Below are positions 18,405 to 27,585 of a stretch of 64,000 nucleotides of DNA, piece by piece. Under the pieces are notes generated by a model. That model was not told the DNA's origin and did no database searches. It saw nothing but the letters and a program-made list of their open reading frames with translations. This DNA is from JAGKXC01 sp964554385 (GTDB lineage Bacteria; Bacteroidota; Bacteroidia; NS11-12g; UBA955): assembly GCA_964554385.1 (NCBI GenBank), contig CAZKOM010000001.1:1-64000 (forward strand), given 5' to 3'. The stretch's first letter is position 1. Each line of letters begins with the position of its first letter. Both the position numbers and the translations under genes were made by a program.

Positions 18405-19745
18405 ATGAGTACAAAACAAGTAATAAAAAATGCCAATATCGTTACGGATTTACGAGTAATGATTCAAGATGTTTTAATTGAAAACGGAATCATCGTAAAA
18501 ATAGCTGACTCTATTTCAGATCCACAGGCAATAGTAGTTGAAGCTGGTGGGAATTTTTTATTACCTGGAATCATTGATGATCAGGTACATTTTCGTGAAC
18601 CAGGATTAATTCATAAAGCAACAATAGCTACAGAAAGCAGGGCTGCTTTGGCTGGCGGTGTAACTTCTTTCATGGAAATGCCTAATGTGAATCCGCAATC
18701 AGTCACGTTAGAATTACTTGAACAGAAATATGCTATTGCTTCTCACAATTCAGCAGTAAATTATTCTTTTTATTTAGGTGCTACCAATGATAATCTAGAA
18801 GAAATAAAAAGAATCGATCCAGAAACAATCTGTGGGGTTAAGATTTTTATGGGAAGTTCAACTGGTGATATGTTGGTTGACCGGCAGAGAACATTGGAAG
18901 GCATATTTATGGAATCGCCTGTTTTAATTGCTACTCACTGTGAATGTGAAACAAGAGTTAAAGATAGATTTAAGGACGCCTTGAATTCCTTCGGTGAAAA
19001 TATGGATCCATCTATGCACCCGGTGGTTAGAGATGAGGTAGCATGTTATTTGTCATCGGCTTTAGCAGTGGAATTAGCAACGAAATTTCAATCACGACTC
19101 CATGTTTTACACATAACTACTGCGTTAGAACTTTCGCTATTCAGGAACGATATTCCGCTGTCTGATAAACGTATAACTTCTGAAGTTTGTGTACATCATT
19201 TGCATTTTACCGATGAAGATTATGCCACTTTGGGTAATTTAATTAAATGCAATCCAGCAATAAAAAAAGCAAGTAATAAGGCGGCTTTGTGGGATGGTTT
19301 ATTAACCGACAAATTAGATGTAATTGCAACAGATCATGCTCCTCATACGTGGGAGGAAAAGCAACAGGTTACGGCCAAAAGTCCAGCAGGATTGCCACTA
19401 GTTCAACATTCCTTACAACTGATGTTGGATAATGTAGAATTGGGAAAGTTAACGGTTGAACGAATGGTTGAAAAAATGTGTCACAACCCGGCAATTATAT
19501 ACGGGGTTAAAAATAGGGGATACATCCGCGAAGGTTATGCCGCAGACTTAGTGTTGGTGTCAAAAACTCCCTACACCGTTTCAAAAGAGAATATTTTATT
19601 TAAATGCGGATGGTCACCCTTGGAAAATCATACGTTCAACTATTCCATTGATAAGGTATGGGTAAATGGGGTATTAGGCTGGGATAACCCAATTGGGTTA
19701 ACAAATCAATACAAACCCGAAAGATTGAGATTCTATGTTCGATAA
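18405..19745 (+). CDS. pyrC: Dihydroorotase
   Basis: A zinc amidohydrolase that cyclises carbamoyl-aspartate to dihydroorotate in pyrimidine synthesis. The 446 residues are typical of the long class I type. The metal-site strand is DQVHFREPG (59-67), with His and Arg in the usual places; the first position of the D-x-H-x-R pattern is conserved in sense although the family often reads DxHxH or DxHvHxR. The bridging Lys lies in GVKIFMGSSTGD, and the last metal Asp is in ATDHAPH (near 308). It is the only pyr gene in the window. It ends 3 nt from the convergent DUF58 stop. A TACCCTTTG just before the ATG resembles the -7 box with one extra base. Confidence 0.93.
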   Translation: MSTKQVIKNANIVTDLRVMIQDVLIENGIIVKIADSISDPQAIVVEAGGNFLLPGIIDDQVHFREPGLIHKATIATESRAALAGGVTSFMEMPNVNPQSVTLELLEQKYAIASHNSAVNYSFYLGATNDNLEEIKRIDPETICGVKIFMGSSTGDMLVDRQRTLEGIFMESPVLIATHCECETRVKDRFKDALNSFGENMDPSMHPVVRDEVACYLSSALAVELATKFQSRLHVLHITTALELSLFRNDIPLSDKRITSEVCVHHLHFTDEDYATLGNLIKCNPAIKKASNKAALWDGLLTDKLDVIATDHAPHTWEEKQQVTAKSPAGLPLVQHSLQLMLDNVELGKLTVERMVEKMCHNPAIIYGVKNRGYIREGYAADLVLVSKTPYTVSKENILFKCGWSPLENHTFNYSIDKVWVNGVLGWDNPIGLTNQYKPERLRFYVR

Positions 19746-19748
19746 AAT

Positions 19749-20666
19749 TTAATTTCTCCGTCTGCGGGTGAAGAAACTCTTCAGTACATGCTCCATTGGT
19801 TGCGATATGTCGCAATCAATATATTCTATGTCTTGTTCTGTAAGTTTGTTCTTTACATCTTTAAGCCAGTTTTGTTGATTGGCTGAATACGCAGATTGAA
19901 TTTCGTCAGGTTGTAGTTTTATAGAAGCGCCTGTTTCTAAATCAATAAAACGAGTGGGTCTATTTTCAACCGACAATTCAATTTCAGTAGGTTGGTGATA
20001 AATGTGAAAAATTACGATTTCGCATTTTAAAAACTTTAGCAGTGCAATGCTCTTCCAAAAATTTTTAAATTCTGTTGAGTTTTCATCACCAAATAATAAA
20101 TCACTAAATATTAACACTAAGCTTCTTCGGTGAACCTGCATGGACATCTCATCTAAAGAAATTGGTTCATTATCAAATGGATGGATTTTTTCTGCTGTTG
20201 TATTATCCCAATAGGATTGCAATATTCCAACTCCTTGCTGCCAATGACTTAGCGTGCTTTTATTGGGTTGTTTGTGAATAAATCCTTGTTCATTAAATAA
20301 ATTAATGGAAAAGGCATCTTTTTGTTGCTGGAATAAAAAACTTAATGTTGCAGCAGATAAACAACCAAATTTAAGTTTAAGGGGATTTACCGCAGGATAT
20401 CTCATACTTCCTGAAATATCAACCCATAAATTAGCCCTTAAATTGGTTTCTTCATTAAATTGTTTAATATATTTTTTATCGGTTCGAGCCAGTAATTTCC
20501 AGTCAAGATAACGAACACTTTCGCCTGCATTATAGGGTCTATGTTCTGCAAATTCTACGGAAAAACCATGAAAAGGACTGCTGTGAATTCCTGTTATAAA
20601 TCCTTCTTTGGCTTTGCGCGCCAGTATTTCTAAATTAGCGTAGTGTTGAACCTCTTCAATTAACAT
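19749..20666 (-). CDS. DUF58 domain protein (MoxR-associated type)
   Basis: A 305-residue soluble DUF58 protein. The family core PFHGFSVEFAEHRPYNAGES (31-50), then VRYLDWKLLARTD, precedes a degenerate von Willebrand A-like domain with DISGSM at 83-88. DUF58 proteins usually pair with MoxR AAA ATPases and BatA/BatB-type proteins in envelope-stress or maturation systems. No MoxR or Bat gene is adjacent here, which is unusual. The ATG at 20666 follows a hairpin plus T-tract directly, so expression from the upstream trxA promoter would have to pass a terminator. An alternative TTG start at 20684 lies inside that hairpin. Confidence 0.88.
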   Translation of the reverse strand: MLIEEVQHYANLEILARKAKEGFITGIHSSPFHGFSVEFAEHRPYNAGESVRYLDWKLLARTDKKYIKQFNEETNLRANLWVDISGSMRYPAVNPLKLKFGCLSAATLSFLFQQQKDAFSINLFNEQGFIHKQPNKSTLSHWQQGVGILQSYWDNTTAEKIHPFDNEPISLDEMSMQVHRRSLVLIFSDLLFGDENSTEFKNFWKSIALLKFLKCEIVIFHIYHQPTEIELSVENRPTRFIDLETGASIKLQPDEIQSAYSANQQNWLKDVKNKLTEQDIEYIDCDISQPMEHVLKSFFTRRRRN

Positions 20667-20696
20667 AAAAAAAGCTATCCCCAATGGAGGATAGCT
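20667..20696 (-). terminator. Intrinsic terminator or attenuator after trxA
   Basis: On the minus strand an 8-bp perfect stem (20689-20696 pairing with 20673-20680, 8-nt loop) is followed by seven T residues (20667-20673 read in reverse). It lies 23 nt after the trxA stop. The T-tract runs directly into the ATG of the DUF58 gene at 20666. Confidence 0.8.
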
Positions 20697-20718
20697 ACTA
20701 AGTTAGTGAATAATTAAA

Positions 20719-21036
20719 TTATAATTGATTTTCAATTTTCGAAGCAATCATATTCTTCGGTACTGCACCTACAATACGATCAACTACTTCTCCACCTTTA
20801 AATACTAAAAGGGTAGGGATACTACGAACACCGTAGTTAGCAGAAATGTCTGGATTTTCATCCACGTTTAACTTTCCAATTACGGCCTTACCCTCGTATT
20901 CGTTTGCTAATTCTTCCACTACAGGTCCGATCATTCTGCAAGGACCACACCATTCAGCCCAAAAATCGACCAATACGGGTTTATCAGAGTTTAAAACAGT
21001 TTCTTGAAAATTGCTGGTTGTAAAAGTATGTGCCAT
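20719..21036 (-). CDS. trxA: Thioredoxin
   Basis: A 105-residue cytosolic thioredoxin, the usual length. The redox site is WCGPC (C30 and C33), preceded by VDFWAEW. The cis-proline loop is RSIPTLLVFKGG. It reduces protein disulfides and supplies electrons to ribonucleotide reductase and peroxiredoxins using thioredoxin reductase. It follows the TIGR02757 gene by 24 nt and is closed by a hairpin terminator. Confidence 0.97.
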   Translation of the reverse strand: MAHTFTTSNFQETVLNSDKPVLVDFWAEWCGPCRMIGPVVEELANEYEGKAVIGKLNVDENPDISANYGVRSIPTLLVFKGGEVVDRIVGAVPKNMIASKIENQL

Positions 21037-21060
21037 GATAAATAAATTTAATGTACGAAT

Positions 21061-21924
21061 TTACGATTTTTGCTCAATTCCAATGCCAAACAATGCAAAA
21101 TCCAATTTTACAGGGTCATTGGGTAGAATTGTCCGCATCAATGCCGTAATGTCCTTGCAACTCTGCCAATTTGCCACAACTCCATCAATTAAGTTTAACT
21201 GATTTGCTACCCGTAATACGTGCACATCCAAGGGTAAATACAAGTCTTTTGATTCAAAGGATTGCCAAATTCCAAAATCAACAGGACTATTTTTGCGAAT
21301 CATCCATCGCAAAAACATGTTTAAGCGCTTACATGCGCTATTTTTTTGTACTGAAGAAATGTGTTTTTCAGTTCGATGCGGATGTTCTAGTGAAAAAAAA
21401 TACTCTCGAAATTCTATTAAAGCCGCCTCTATTGGCTCTAACTTGGATGAGGATGAATTTGGTGATTTTCTTTTATTTGAATTATCGGAATTACCTTCTA
21501 TCTCCGAAGTATTTTTCGCTTTACGATTAAATGCACATTCTAAAGAATCGTTTTGGCTATAATGATACTGTAAAAATCTGCAGAAATAGGAAAGGTCAAT
21601 TCCGTTGAAGGTTCTATGTACGAATTGATGGAGTTTCTTGAAATCTTTTTGAGTTGCATTTCGTATGTAATCAAAAGGACTGTCTTCCATTAAGCCACAT
21701 AATAACTCTCCACTTCGAATAATAGATTTTCGATTACCCCAAGCAATACATGAAACGATAAACCCTATGATTTCAATGTCTTGTTTTCGATGAAACCTGT
21801 GAGGTATGCAGATGGGATCATATTCGATGAACGCGTTTTTCTCATGAAAATCGGCACTCTCTAAAAGAAATTCTATGATATCTGTAGGTACTTTTTTCGC
21901 AACAGATACTTTTTTAAGCGGCAT
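21061..21924 (-). CDS. TIGR02757 (DUF2400) family protein
   Basis: A 287-residue protein of a conserved bacterial family of unknown function, recognisable from YDPICIPHRFHRKQDIEIIG, FIVSCIAWGNRKSI, CKRLNMFLRWMIRK, DFGIW, LYLPLDVHVLRVANQL and PVKLDFALFGIG. The helical, DNA-glycosylase-like look of the second half is family knowledge, not shown here. An Asn/Ser/Lys-rich insert (about residues 135-165) breaks the domain and looks disordered. Its ATG overlaps the metB stop by one base (TAATG), implying translational coupling. Confidence 0.85.
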   Translation of the reverse strand: MPLKKVSVAKKVPTDIIEFLLESADFHEKNAFIEYDPICIPHRFHRKQDIEIIGFIVSCIAWGNRKSIIRSGELLCGLMEDSPFDYIRNATQKDFKKLHQFVHRTFNGIDLSYFCRFLQYHYSQNDSLECAFNRKAKNTSEIEGNSDNSNKRKSPNSSSSKLEPIEAALIEFREYFFSLEHPHRTEKHISSVQKNSACKRLNMFLRWMIRKNSPVDFGIWQSFESKDLYLPLDVHVLRVANQLNLIDGVVANWQSCKDITALMRTILPNDPVKLDFALFGIGIEQKS

Positions 21925-23090
21925 TATTCAGTTACTGCTTCTAACGCTTGTTCTAAATCGGCAATTAAATCGTCTATGTGTTCTATTCCAACGCTTAATC
22001 GAATCAAACTGTCTTTTAAACCATTGGCTTCCCGTTCTTCTTTCGGAATGCTGGCGTGGGTCATGGTTGCTGGATGTCCAACCAGACTTTCAACACCTCC
22101 TAAACTCTCTGCTAACGAAAATAATTGGGTTGATTTTAAAAACTGCATAGCCGATGATACCGAATCGGATTTTAAGGTGAAGCTTATCATTCCACCAAAG
22201 TCTTTCATTTGCTTTTTCGCCACTGCATGGTTGAAATGTTCTTCAAAACCTGGCCAGAAAACTTGACCTACTTTGGGGTGGTTTTTTAGCCAATGGGCGA
22301 TGATTTTTCCGTTTTCGCAATGTCTTTGCATTCGGATATGCAAAGTTTTTAATCCACGTAATACCAAAAAGCAATCCATGGGACCAGGGGTTGCTCCGCA
22401 AGAGTTTTGAATAAAGGCTAAACGATCTCTTAAATCTTGAGATGAAGTACACAGAACTCCCATAACAACATCGCTATGTCCGTTTAGGTATTTCGTAGCA
22501 GAATGCATTACAATGTCTGCACCTAATTTTGCTGGTTGCTGTAAAAAAGGCGAAGAAAATGTATTGTCTACCACTACGGTTGCACCAACTGTTTTTCCTA
22601 ATGCTGCAACAGATTCTATATCAATAATTCTCAATAATGGATTGGTAGGAGTTTCAATCCAAACCATTTTTGTCTGATTGTTAATAGCTGATTTAACCGC
22701 CGATAAATCGGACATATCTACAAACTTGAACTTTATACCATAAGGCTGGAATATTTTTGTAAAAATTCTATAGGTTCCTCCATACAAATCATTGGTTGAA
22801 ACAACCTCGTCACCCGGTTGTAGTAGTTTAATGCAAGCATCCACTGCACCCATTCCTGTACTAAAACAAAGACCATGTTCCATGCCTTCCAGTGCAGCCA
22901 AGTTTTTTTGTAAGACATCTCGTGTTGGATTTTGGGTTCTCGCGTATTCGTAACCTTTGTGATCTCCAGGAGCAGCTTGAACATAGGTGCTCGTTTGGAA
23001 AATAGGGGTCATTATTGCACCTGTGCTAGGATCTGGTTCGATACCTGCATGCAATACTAAGGTTTCAATATGCTGAGTTGTTAATTCCAT
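21924..23090 (-). CDS. metB: Cystathionine gamma-synthase/lyase-type PLP enzyme
   Basis: A 388-residue Cys/Met-metabolism PLP enzyme. Visible features are the YEYARTQNPTRD cofactor/substrate loop, TGMGAVDA, NDLYGGTYRIF, VVDNTFSSP, the Schiff-base Lys in SATKYLNGHSDVVMG, and the C-terminal SLGGVESLVGHPATMTH with RLSVGIEHIDDLIADL. The family includes cystathionine gamma-synthase, gamma-lyase and beta-lyase, which sequence reading alone does not separate well, so metB is a working symbol. It has its own -7 box 4 nt before the ATG and heads a run with TIGR02757 and trxA. Confidence 0.88.
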   Translation of the reverse strand: MELTTQHIETLVLHAGIEPDPSTGAIMTPIFQTSTYVQAAPGDHKGYEYARTQNPTRDVLQKNLAALEGMEHGLCFSTGMGAVDACIKLLQPGDEVVSTNDLYGGTYRIFTKIFQPYGIKFKFVDMSDLSAVKSAINNQTKMVWIETPTNPLLRIIDIESVAALGKTVGATVVVDNTFSSPFLQQPAKLGADIVMHSATKYLNGHSDVVMGVLCTSSQDLRDRLAFIQNSCGATPGPMDCFLVLRGLKTLHIRMQRHCENGKIIAHWLKNHPKVGQVFWPGFEEHFNHAVAKKQMKDFGGMISFTLKSDSVSSAMQFLKSTQLFSLAESLGGVESLVGHPATMTHASIPKEEREANGLKDSLIRLSVGIEHIDDLIADLEQALEAVTE

Positions 23091-23094
23091 AATC

Positions 23095-23102
23095 CAAAAT
23101 TA
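23095..23102 (-). promoter_or_regulatory. -7 promoter box of metB (TAATTTTG)
   Basis: An exact TAnnTTTG match on the minus strand with 4 nt to the ATG at 23090, the same spacing as at rpe and the redoxin gene. Confidence 0.6.
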
Positions 23103-23167
23103 CCACCTTCGGTTTAGTTTATCTAAATCCTAACCGATAAATTTAATTAAATCGCCAATCTTTGGAT

Positions 23168-23746
23168 TTAGGAGATTTCCGCAATTACTCTTTTTACAAC
23201 CTCTGGAAAATAACGACCTTCTAAGTGATGAATTTTCTGCGCTAATGATTCTGCAGTATCACCCTCTTCCACGTTGCAGGAAAACTGGGCAATTATTTGC
23301 CCTTTATCATATTGTTCGTTTACCCAATGAATGGTTATTCCGCTTTGAGTTTCTTTTTGGGAAATTACGGCTTTATGGACGTTTATGCCGTACATTCCTT
23401 TTCCTCCGAATTTCGGAAGTAATGCCGGATGTAAATTAATAACATTACCATCGAAATAATCGATAAGAGACTTGGGGAATGGTCTTAAAAATCCTGCAAG
23501 CACCGCTAATTCTGCTCTGAATTTCAGGATGGACGCAAGCATGAAATCACTGTCTTTCCACTGGTCATTAGAAACCACCAAACATTCGATATCCAGTCGT
23601 TTCGCCCTTTCAATTACACCTGCTTGAAAATTGTTGCAGACAATTCCTACTACAATTCCTGATTTCGAATTGTCTGGTTCACTGAAGTACCGTACTAAAT
23701 TTTCGGCGTTACTTCCGCTTCCAGAGGCAAAAATGAGAATTCGCAT
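23168..23746 (-). CDS. purN: Phosphoribosylglycinamide formyltransferase
   Basis: This folate-dependent enzyme formylates GAR to FGAR in purine synthesis. The 192 residues fit PurN. Visible are ASGSGSN (7-13) at the phosphate site, NLHPALLPKFGGKGMYG with the catalytic His, and the folate-binding segment GITIHWVNEQYDKGQII with the catalytic Asp. It starts 5 nt after the DUF4837 lipoprotein stop, so the two are probably co-transcribed. Confidence 0.95.
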   Translation of the reverse strand: MRILIFASGSGSNAENLVRYFSEPDNSKSGIVVGIVCNNFQAGVIERAKRLDIECLVVSNDQWKDSDFMLASILKFRAELAVLAGFLRPFPKSLIDYFDGNVINLHPALLPKFGGKGMYGINVHKAVISQKETQSGITIHWVNEQYDKGQIIAQFSCNVEEGDTAESLAQKIHHLEGRYFPEVVKRVIAEIS

Positions 23747-23751
23747 GGTGT

Positions 23752-24897
23752 TTATAATCTAATTGATTCGCAAGCTTGAATGTATCTGTGTAATTCGCGC
23801 ATTAATGGCAAACGCGATTGATTAGGAGCAAATACAAAAGCATCCATAATAATGGTTCTCTTTAATTCCTTATCAACAAGATACCTGCGTACAAATGGAC
23901 CTCTACGGGTAGTATTTAATTCACTATACCAACCCTGTACTTCCAAGATATGTGTATCAATTTTGTTGATTTTGAAAGGAAAAGAGCCACTTTCTGTTAC
24001 TTCTACCCACCCACCTTCAGCGTTTCTTAGAATTTGTTTTGTGAATTGATTTCTTTCTTCAATAAGGCTGCTTTTATTGTGCCCATTCAAATTCATCACA
24101 GTATCAATTAATTGAATAATAATATTACTATGATTTTGTGGGGTTTCGTTTCTTAACCAAAGAGTTCTTCCATGTTGTTGAGCCTGATTTAATACCAACT
24201 TAAAAGTGTAGTTAAAATCAATTCCCAAACCATAATTCTCTAATAGAATAAGCGCAATGCTATCTTGATATTTACTATGTCCCTTGATTGAATTTGTTCC
24301 TAATGAATATTCCACGCCAACAAACCATTCTTCAATTTTTAGGTGATTTGCAGAAAAATTATCGAGGGATTGTTTTTTCCCTAACGGAAAAACTACAACG
24401 GTTTGGTTTTGGGCCCAAACATCTTTGTATTTATTCCCTTTTATGGTAATTGAATTGGTTGTGAATTCAATTGGGGTTGGTTTTATCGATTTTATGTTTT
24501 TAACTATTTCGGAGTTGCATTCTTCAACAGACTCGCCATCACAGAAAATACAAACCAAAGGCGATAAGTGATTTTTAATATTACCCGAAGAAGATTTTGA
24601 GAAAAATTCATCAGCTTCCAAAATATCATATATCATTAACGGCTCAAAGCCGCTGTTGGGGTTTTCGTAATTAATCATCAAACTATCCACTCCCCAAATA
24701 GTGTTAACAAACAAATTGAGAACGGGAGATTCTAAGCTAGAATGTTCGGTTGCATCCACAACAACTACTTTCGCGGAACTTGCTGAGCTTAATTCCGTAG
24801 GATTTCCTGCAGTAGGTGTATCACCACAAGAATTAAATAAAACAAATAAAATAGACGTTAAAATTCCGAAACTCAGAATTTGTCTTAGAGGTTTCAT
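23752..24897 (-). CDS. DUF4837-like lipoprotein
   Basis: A 381-residue predicted lipoprotein. The N-terminus is a basic/hydrophobic signal ending in FNSC, with Cys24 the likely lipidated residue. A disordered Ser/Thr stretch follows. The C-terminal half resembles the Bacteroidota DUF4837 family: RTLWLRNETPQNHSNIII, ERNQFTKQILRNAEGG, the GWYSELNTTRRGPFVRRY segment, and IIMDAFVFAPNQSRLPLMRELH. The function of this family is unknown. It lies between mltD (31 nt upstream) and purN (5 nt downstream) and probably shares the mltD transcript. Confidence 0.72.
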   Translation of the reverse strand: MKPLRQILSFGILTSILFVLFNSCGDTPTAGNPTELSSASSAKVVVVDATEHSSLESPVLNLFVNTIWGVDSLMINYENPNSGFEPLMIYDILEADEFFSKSSSGNIKNHLSPLVCIFCDGESVEECNSEIVKNIKSIKPTPIEFTTNSITIKGNKYKDVWAQNQTVVVFPLGKKQSLDNFSANHLKIEEWFVGVEYSLGTNSIKGHSKYQDSIALILLENYGLGIDFNYTFKLVLNQAQQHGRTLWLRNETPQNHSNIIIQLIDTVMNLNGHNKSSLIEERNQFTKQILRNAEGGWVEVTESGSFPFKINKIDTHILEVQGWYSELNTTRRGPFVRRYLVDKELKRTIIMDAFVFAPNQSRLPLMRELHRYIQACESIRL

Positions 24898-24928
24898 GGA
24901 TTTTTTAAGTAAAAACTAAAAATTCAGC

Positions 24929-26173
24929 TTATCGTCGTTTGTAGACAATCAATTTTTGGCCAACTCTTAAACGATCAGTTCTTAAGTTGTTCCAAGATTT
25001 GATTTGACTTACAGTTACCCCATGTGTTTTAGCAATGGAGGATAAAGTTTGACCACTTTTTACAGTGTAAACAGCTCTATAAGTACCTTTGGGTGTGCGA
25101 CTGGCAGTATTTTGAACTGGTGGCTTTTGATAAGTAGAACTTTTTTGATAGGAACTACCTGCACCAGGATATCCCATGTACTGGTATCTTGCATAGGTAC
25201 ACGCACTATCATTGTTTCTAATAAAGGACATACTCGCTTGATACGGTAGAAGTATTACGCTGTTTTGTGCCAAAGCGGTGTTGTGGCTCAATAATTCCTG
25301 ATTTAATTCCATTACCCCAAAATCCGGGCCTAAATATTGTGAAATTTTCTGGAGATGTAGGGTGGAATCAATTCGTGTTGGAGCTAGAACAATACTTTCT
25401 AGGTTATGTGATAGATTCTGACCTTTTGATGTGAAGTTTAAAACATAAGCCGCCGCAATAAATTTGGGTACATAATTTTGGGTTTCCTGAGGAAGGAACG
25501 GTAGAATTTTCCAAAAATCAGTTTTTCCTCCACTTCTTCTAATTGCTTTATTAATGTTTCCAGGACCGCAATTGTAAGATGCGATTGTCATTAACCAATT
25601 GTTAAATAAAGACTGTGAATTTAAAAAGTACTCACAAGCCTTTTCCGTAGACGTAACAATGCTTTTTCGATCGTCTACAGGAAATCCAACGCGCATCCCC
25701 ATCATTTTTCCGGTGTATGGCATGAACTGCCATAGGCCAGTTGCACCGCACCATGAAACTGCACTGGGATTTAAGTTGGATTCAATTACAGAAACATATT
25801 TTAATTCAGTTGGCAGCCCATATCTATCCAAGATTTCCTCAAAAATTGGGAAATATAATTTCATTCGTTGATGTATCATTTCATAATACTGTTCTCCATA
25901 ACTCATGAAATATCGAATGTGTTTTTCAACCAATGGATGATATTCGAAAGGAATATTGCTTCCTAACAGTTGCATCTTACGTTCAAAATCAGCCCCATTG
26001 TAATATCTGTTGTCTTCGGCAGAAACAGGGGAATGGCTAGGTATAGACCCATATAAAATACGAGTTAGACTATCGATTCTCTCAATGTCGTTGTCATACA
26101 TCGGATTAACGGGAGCCTGACCTTGAACCGAAGTCACAGCAAAAGTAAAAATTAGTATAAACCACTTAGCCAT
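24929..26173 (-). CDS. mltD: Membrane-bound lytic murein transglycosylase with LysM
   Basis: A peptidoglycan-cleaving enzyme of 414 residues. The signal peptide is about 1-19 (ending QGQ). The family 1 transglycosylase domain (about 105-235) has LPTELKYVSVIESNLNPSA with the catalytic Glu, GATGLWQFMP and IASYNCGPGN. One LysM repeat at the C-terminus (about 370-414, YTVKSGQTLSSIAKTHGVTV) binds glycan. E. coli MltD has two LysM repeats; one is seen here. The start is the ATG at 26173 or 26179; the former places the -7 box 12 nt upstream. Confidence 0.92.
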   Translation of the reverse strand: MAKWFILIFTFAVTSVQGQAPVNPMYDNDIERIDSLTRILYGSIPSHSPVSAEDNRYYNGADFERKMQLLGSNIPFEYHPLVEKHIRYFMSYGEQYYEMIHQRMKLYFPIFEEILDRYGLPTELKYVSVIESNLNPSAVSWCGATGLWQFMPYTGKMMGMRVGFPVDDRKSIVTSTEKACEYFLNSQSLFNNWLMTIASYNCGPGNINKAIRRSGGKTDFWKILPFLPQETQNYVPKFIAAAYVLNFTSKGQNLSHNLESIVLAPTRIDSTLHLQKISQYLGPDFGVMELNQELLSHNTALAQNSVILLPYQASMSFIRNNDSACTYARYQYMGYPGAGSSYQKSSTYQKPPVQNTASRTPKGTYRAVYTVKSGQTLSSIAKTHGVTVSQIKSWNNLRTDRLRVGQKLIVYKRR

Positions 26174-26185
26174 TCGCATATTGTA

Positions 26186-26193
26186 CAAATATA
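26186..26193 (-). promoter_or_regulatory. -7 promoter box of mltD (TATATTTG)
   Basis: An exact TAnnTTTG match on the minus strand, 6 or 12 nt before the two candidate ATG codons of mltD. Confidence 0.6.
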
Positions 26194-26346
26194 ACTGATA
26201 AATGAGACTTTTATTGTGAGCAAAAACCAAGCCACACTTGATTAATTCGTAAAAATGTTAATTTCGCCTTCAGAAAAAAAATAAATAGTAGAAATTGTGA
26301 GTTTTTATTTAGAAAATGATGATTTGTTGCTATTTTTATACAATCG

Positions 26347-27567
26347 ATGAATATGTCGAAAAAACTCAGTGAATCGCCCGTAGAATCTTATGCTCAGCCA
26401 TTGGCGCAAGCATTGCCGATTGAATTTAAACAAGGAATTTTAAATATTGGAATTCCAAAAGAAACTACATTTCAAGAAAATAGAGTGCCTTTAACACCAG
26501 CAGCAGTTGGATTTTTGTCGGCCAACGGACACCGAATTGTAATTGAATCCGGAGCAGGCAGAAATGCGAATTTTTCGGATAACCAATTTTCAGAAGCTGG
26601 TGCTGAAATCGTCTATGATGTAGAGCAGGTGTTTTCTTGTGATACCATTTTGAAAATAGATCCACCAACGGACCTAGAAATTGATAAAATGAAATCGGGT
26701 CAATTATTGATTTCTGCACTTCAAATTAATCAATTGAATCCAGTACAGTTAAGAAAAATGATGGATAAGAAAATAAACGCCTTATCCTATGAATTTCTAG
26801 AAGATGATGGTGGCACAAGGCCAATTACCCGAGCAATGAGTGAAATAGCGGGAACGGCATCCATTTTAATTGCTGCAGAATACTTAAATAATACCAATAT
26901 CGGAAAAGGTGAGTTATTAGGAGGTTTTGCTGGGGTTCCGCCCACTCAAGTTGTTGTAATTGGAGCTGGCGCTGTTGGCGAGTTTGCTACGAAAGCAGCG
27001 TTGGGATTGGGGGCTAATGTAAAGGTGTTTGATAATAACATGTATCGACTTCGGAGAATACAAAAGTCCTTTGGTTTTCATTTGTATACCAGTACTTTAC
27101 AGCCTCAAGTTTTACAAAATTCATTGATATCCGCAGATGTTGTAATTGGAGCATTATCCGGTAATACCGCGCGCTCACCCATCGTGGTTTCAGAAGATAT
27201 GGTAATGAAAATGAGACCTAACTCTGTTTTGATCGATGTGGCGATAGATCGCGGTGGAAACTTCGAAACTAGTGAATTAACTACCCATCAGAATCCTGTT
27301 TTCAAAAAACACGATGTAATTCATTATTGTATACCTAATATCGCCTCTCGCGTTAGCAGAACAGCAAGTTATGCGTTAAGCAATGTCTTTTCACCTATGC
27401 TGGATGAGATGGCCCAAATGGGGGGATTCGCCGAATTTTTGAAGCATAAACAAGGGATTCGAAAAGGAACATACTTGTACAGAGGGAATCTAACAAACAA
27501 AAATTTATCCGATAAATTTGGATTTAAATACCACGACATTGATCTACTAGCCGGATTGTATTACTAA
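26347..27567 (+). CDS. ald: Alanine dehydrogenase
   Basis: This NAD-dependent enzyme interconverts L-alanine and pyruvate plus ammonium. The 406 residues show the AlaDH/PNT N-terminal domain (IGIPKETTFQENRVPLTPAAV, 34-54, with the substrate Arg and Lys) and the NAD-binding domain (VVVIGAGAVGEFATKAALGLGA, about 200). SVLIDVAIDRGGNFETS and PNIASRVSRTASYALSN follow. There is a ~30-residue N-terminal extension compared with Bacillus Ald, as in other Bacteroidota. A proton-translocating transhydrogenase alpha subunit is less likely because no membrane segment or pntB is present. Monocistronic. Confidence 0.88.
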   Translation: MNMSKKLSESPVESYAQPLAQALPIEFKQGILNIGIPKETTFQENRVPLTPAAVGFLSANGHRIVIESGAGRNANFSDNQFSEAGAEIVYDVEQVFSCDTILKIDPPTDLEIDKMKSGQLLISALQINQLNPVQLRKMMDKKINALSYEFLEDDGGTRPITRAMSEIAGTASILIAAEYLNNTNIGKGELLGGFAGVPPTQVVVIGAGAVGEFATKAALGLGANVKVFDNNMYRLRRIQKSFGFHLYTSTLQPQVLQNSLISADVVIGALSGNTARSPIVVSEDMVMKMRPNSVLIDVAIDRGGNFETSELTTHQNPVFKKHDVIHYCIPNIASRVSRTASYALSNVFSPMLDEMAQMGGFAEFLKHKQGIRKGTYLYRGNLTNKNLSDKFGFKYHDIDLLAGLYY

Positions 27568-27585
27568 AGAAAACCACTAGAAAAA

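Noticed and set aside
18405..20666. Possible MoxR/Bat stress system around DUF58
   Set aside because: No MoxR ATPase, BatA/B or DUF4175-like gene flanks the DUF58 gene; neighbours are trxA and pyrC.
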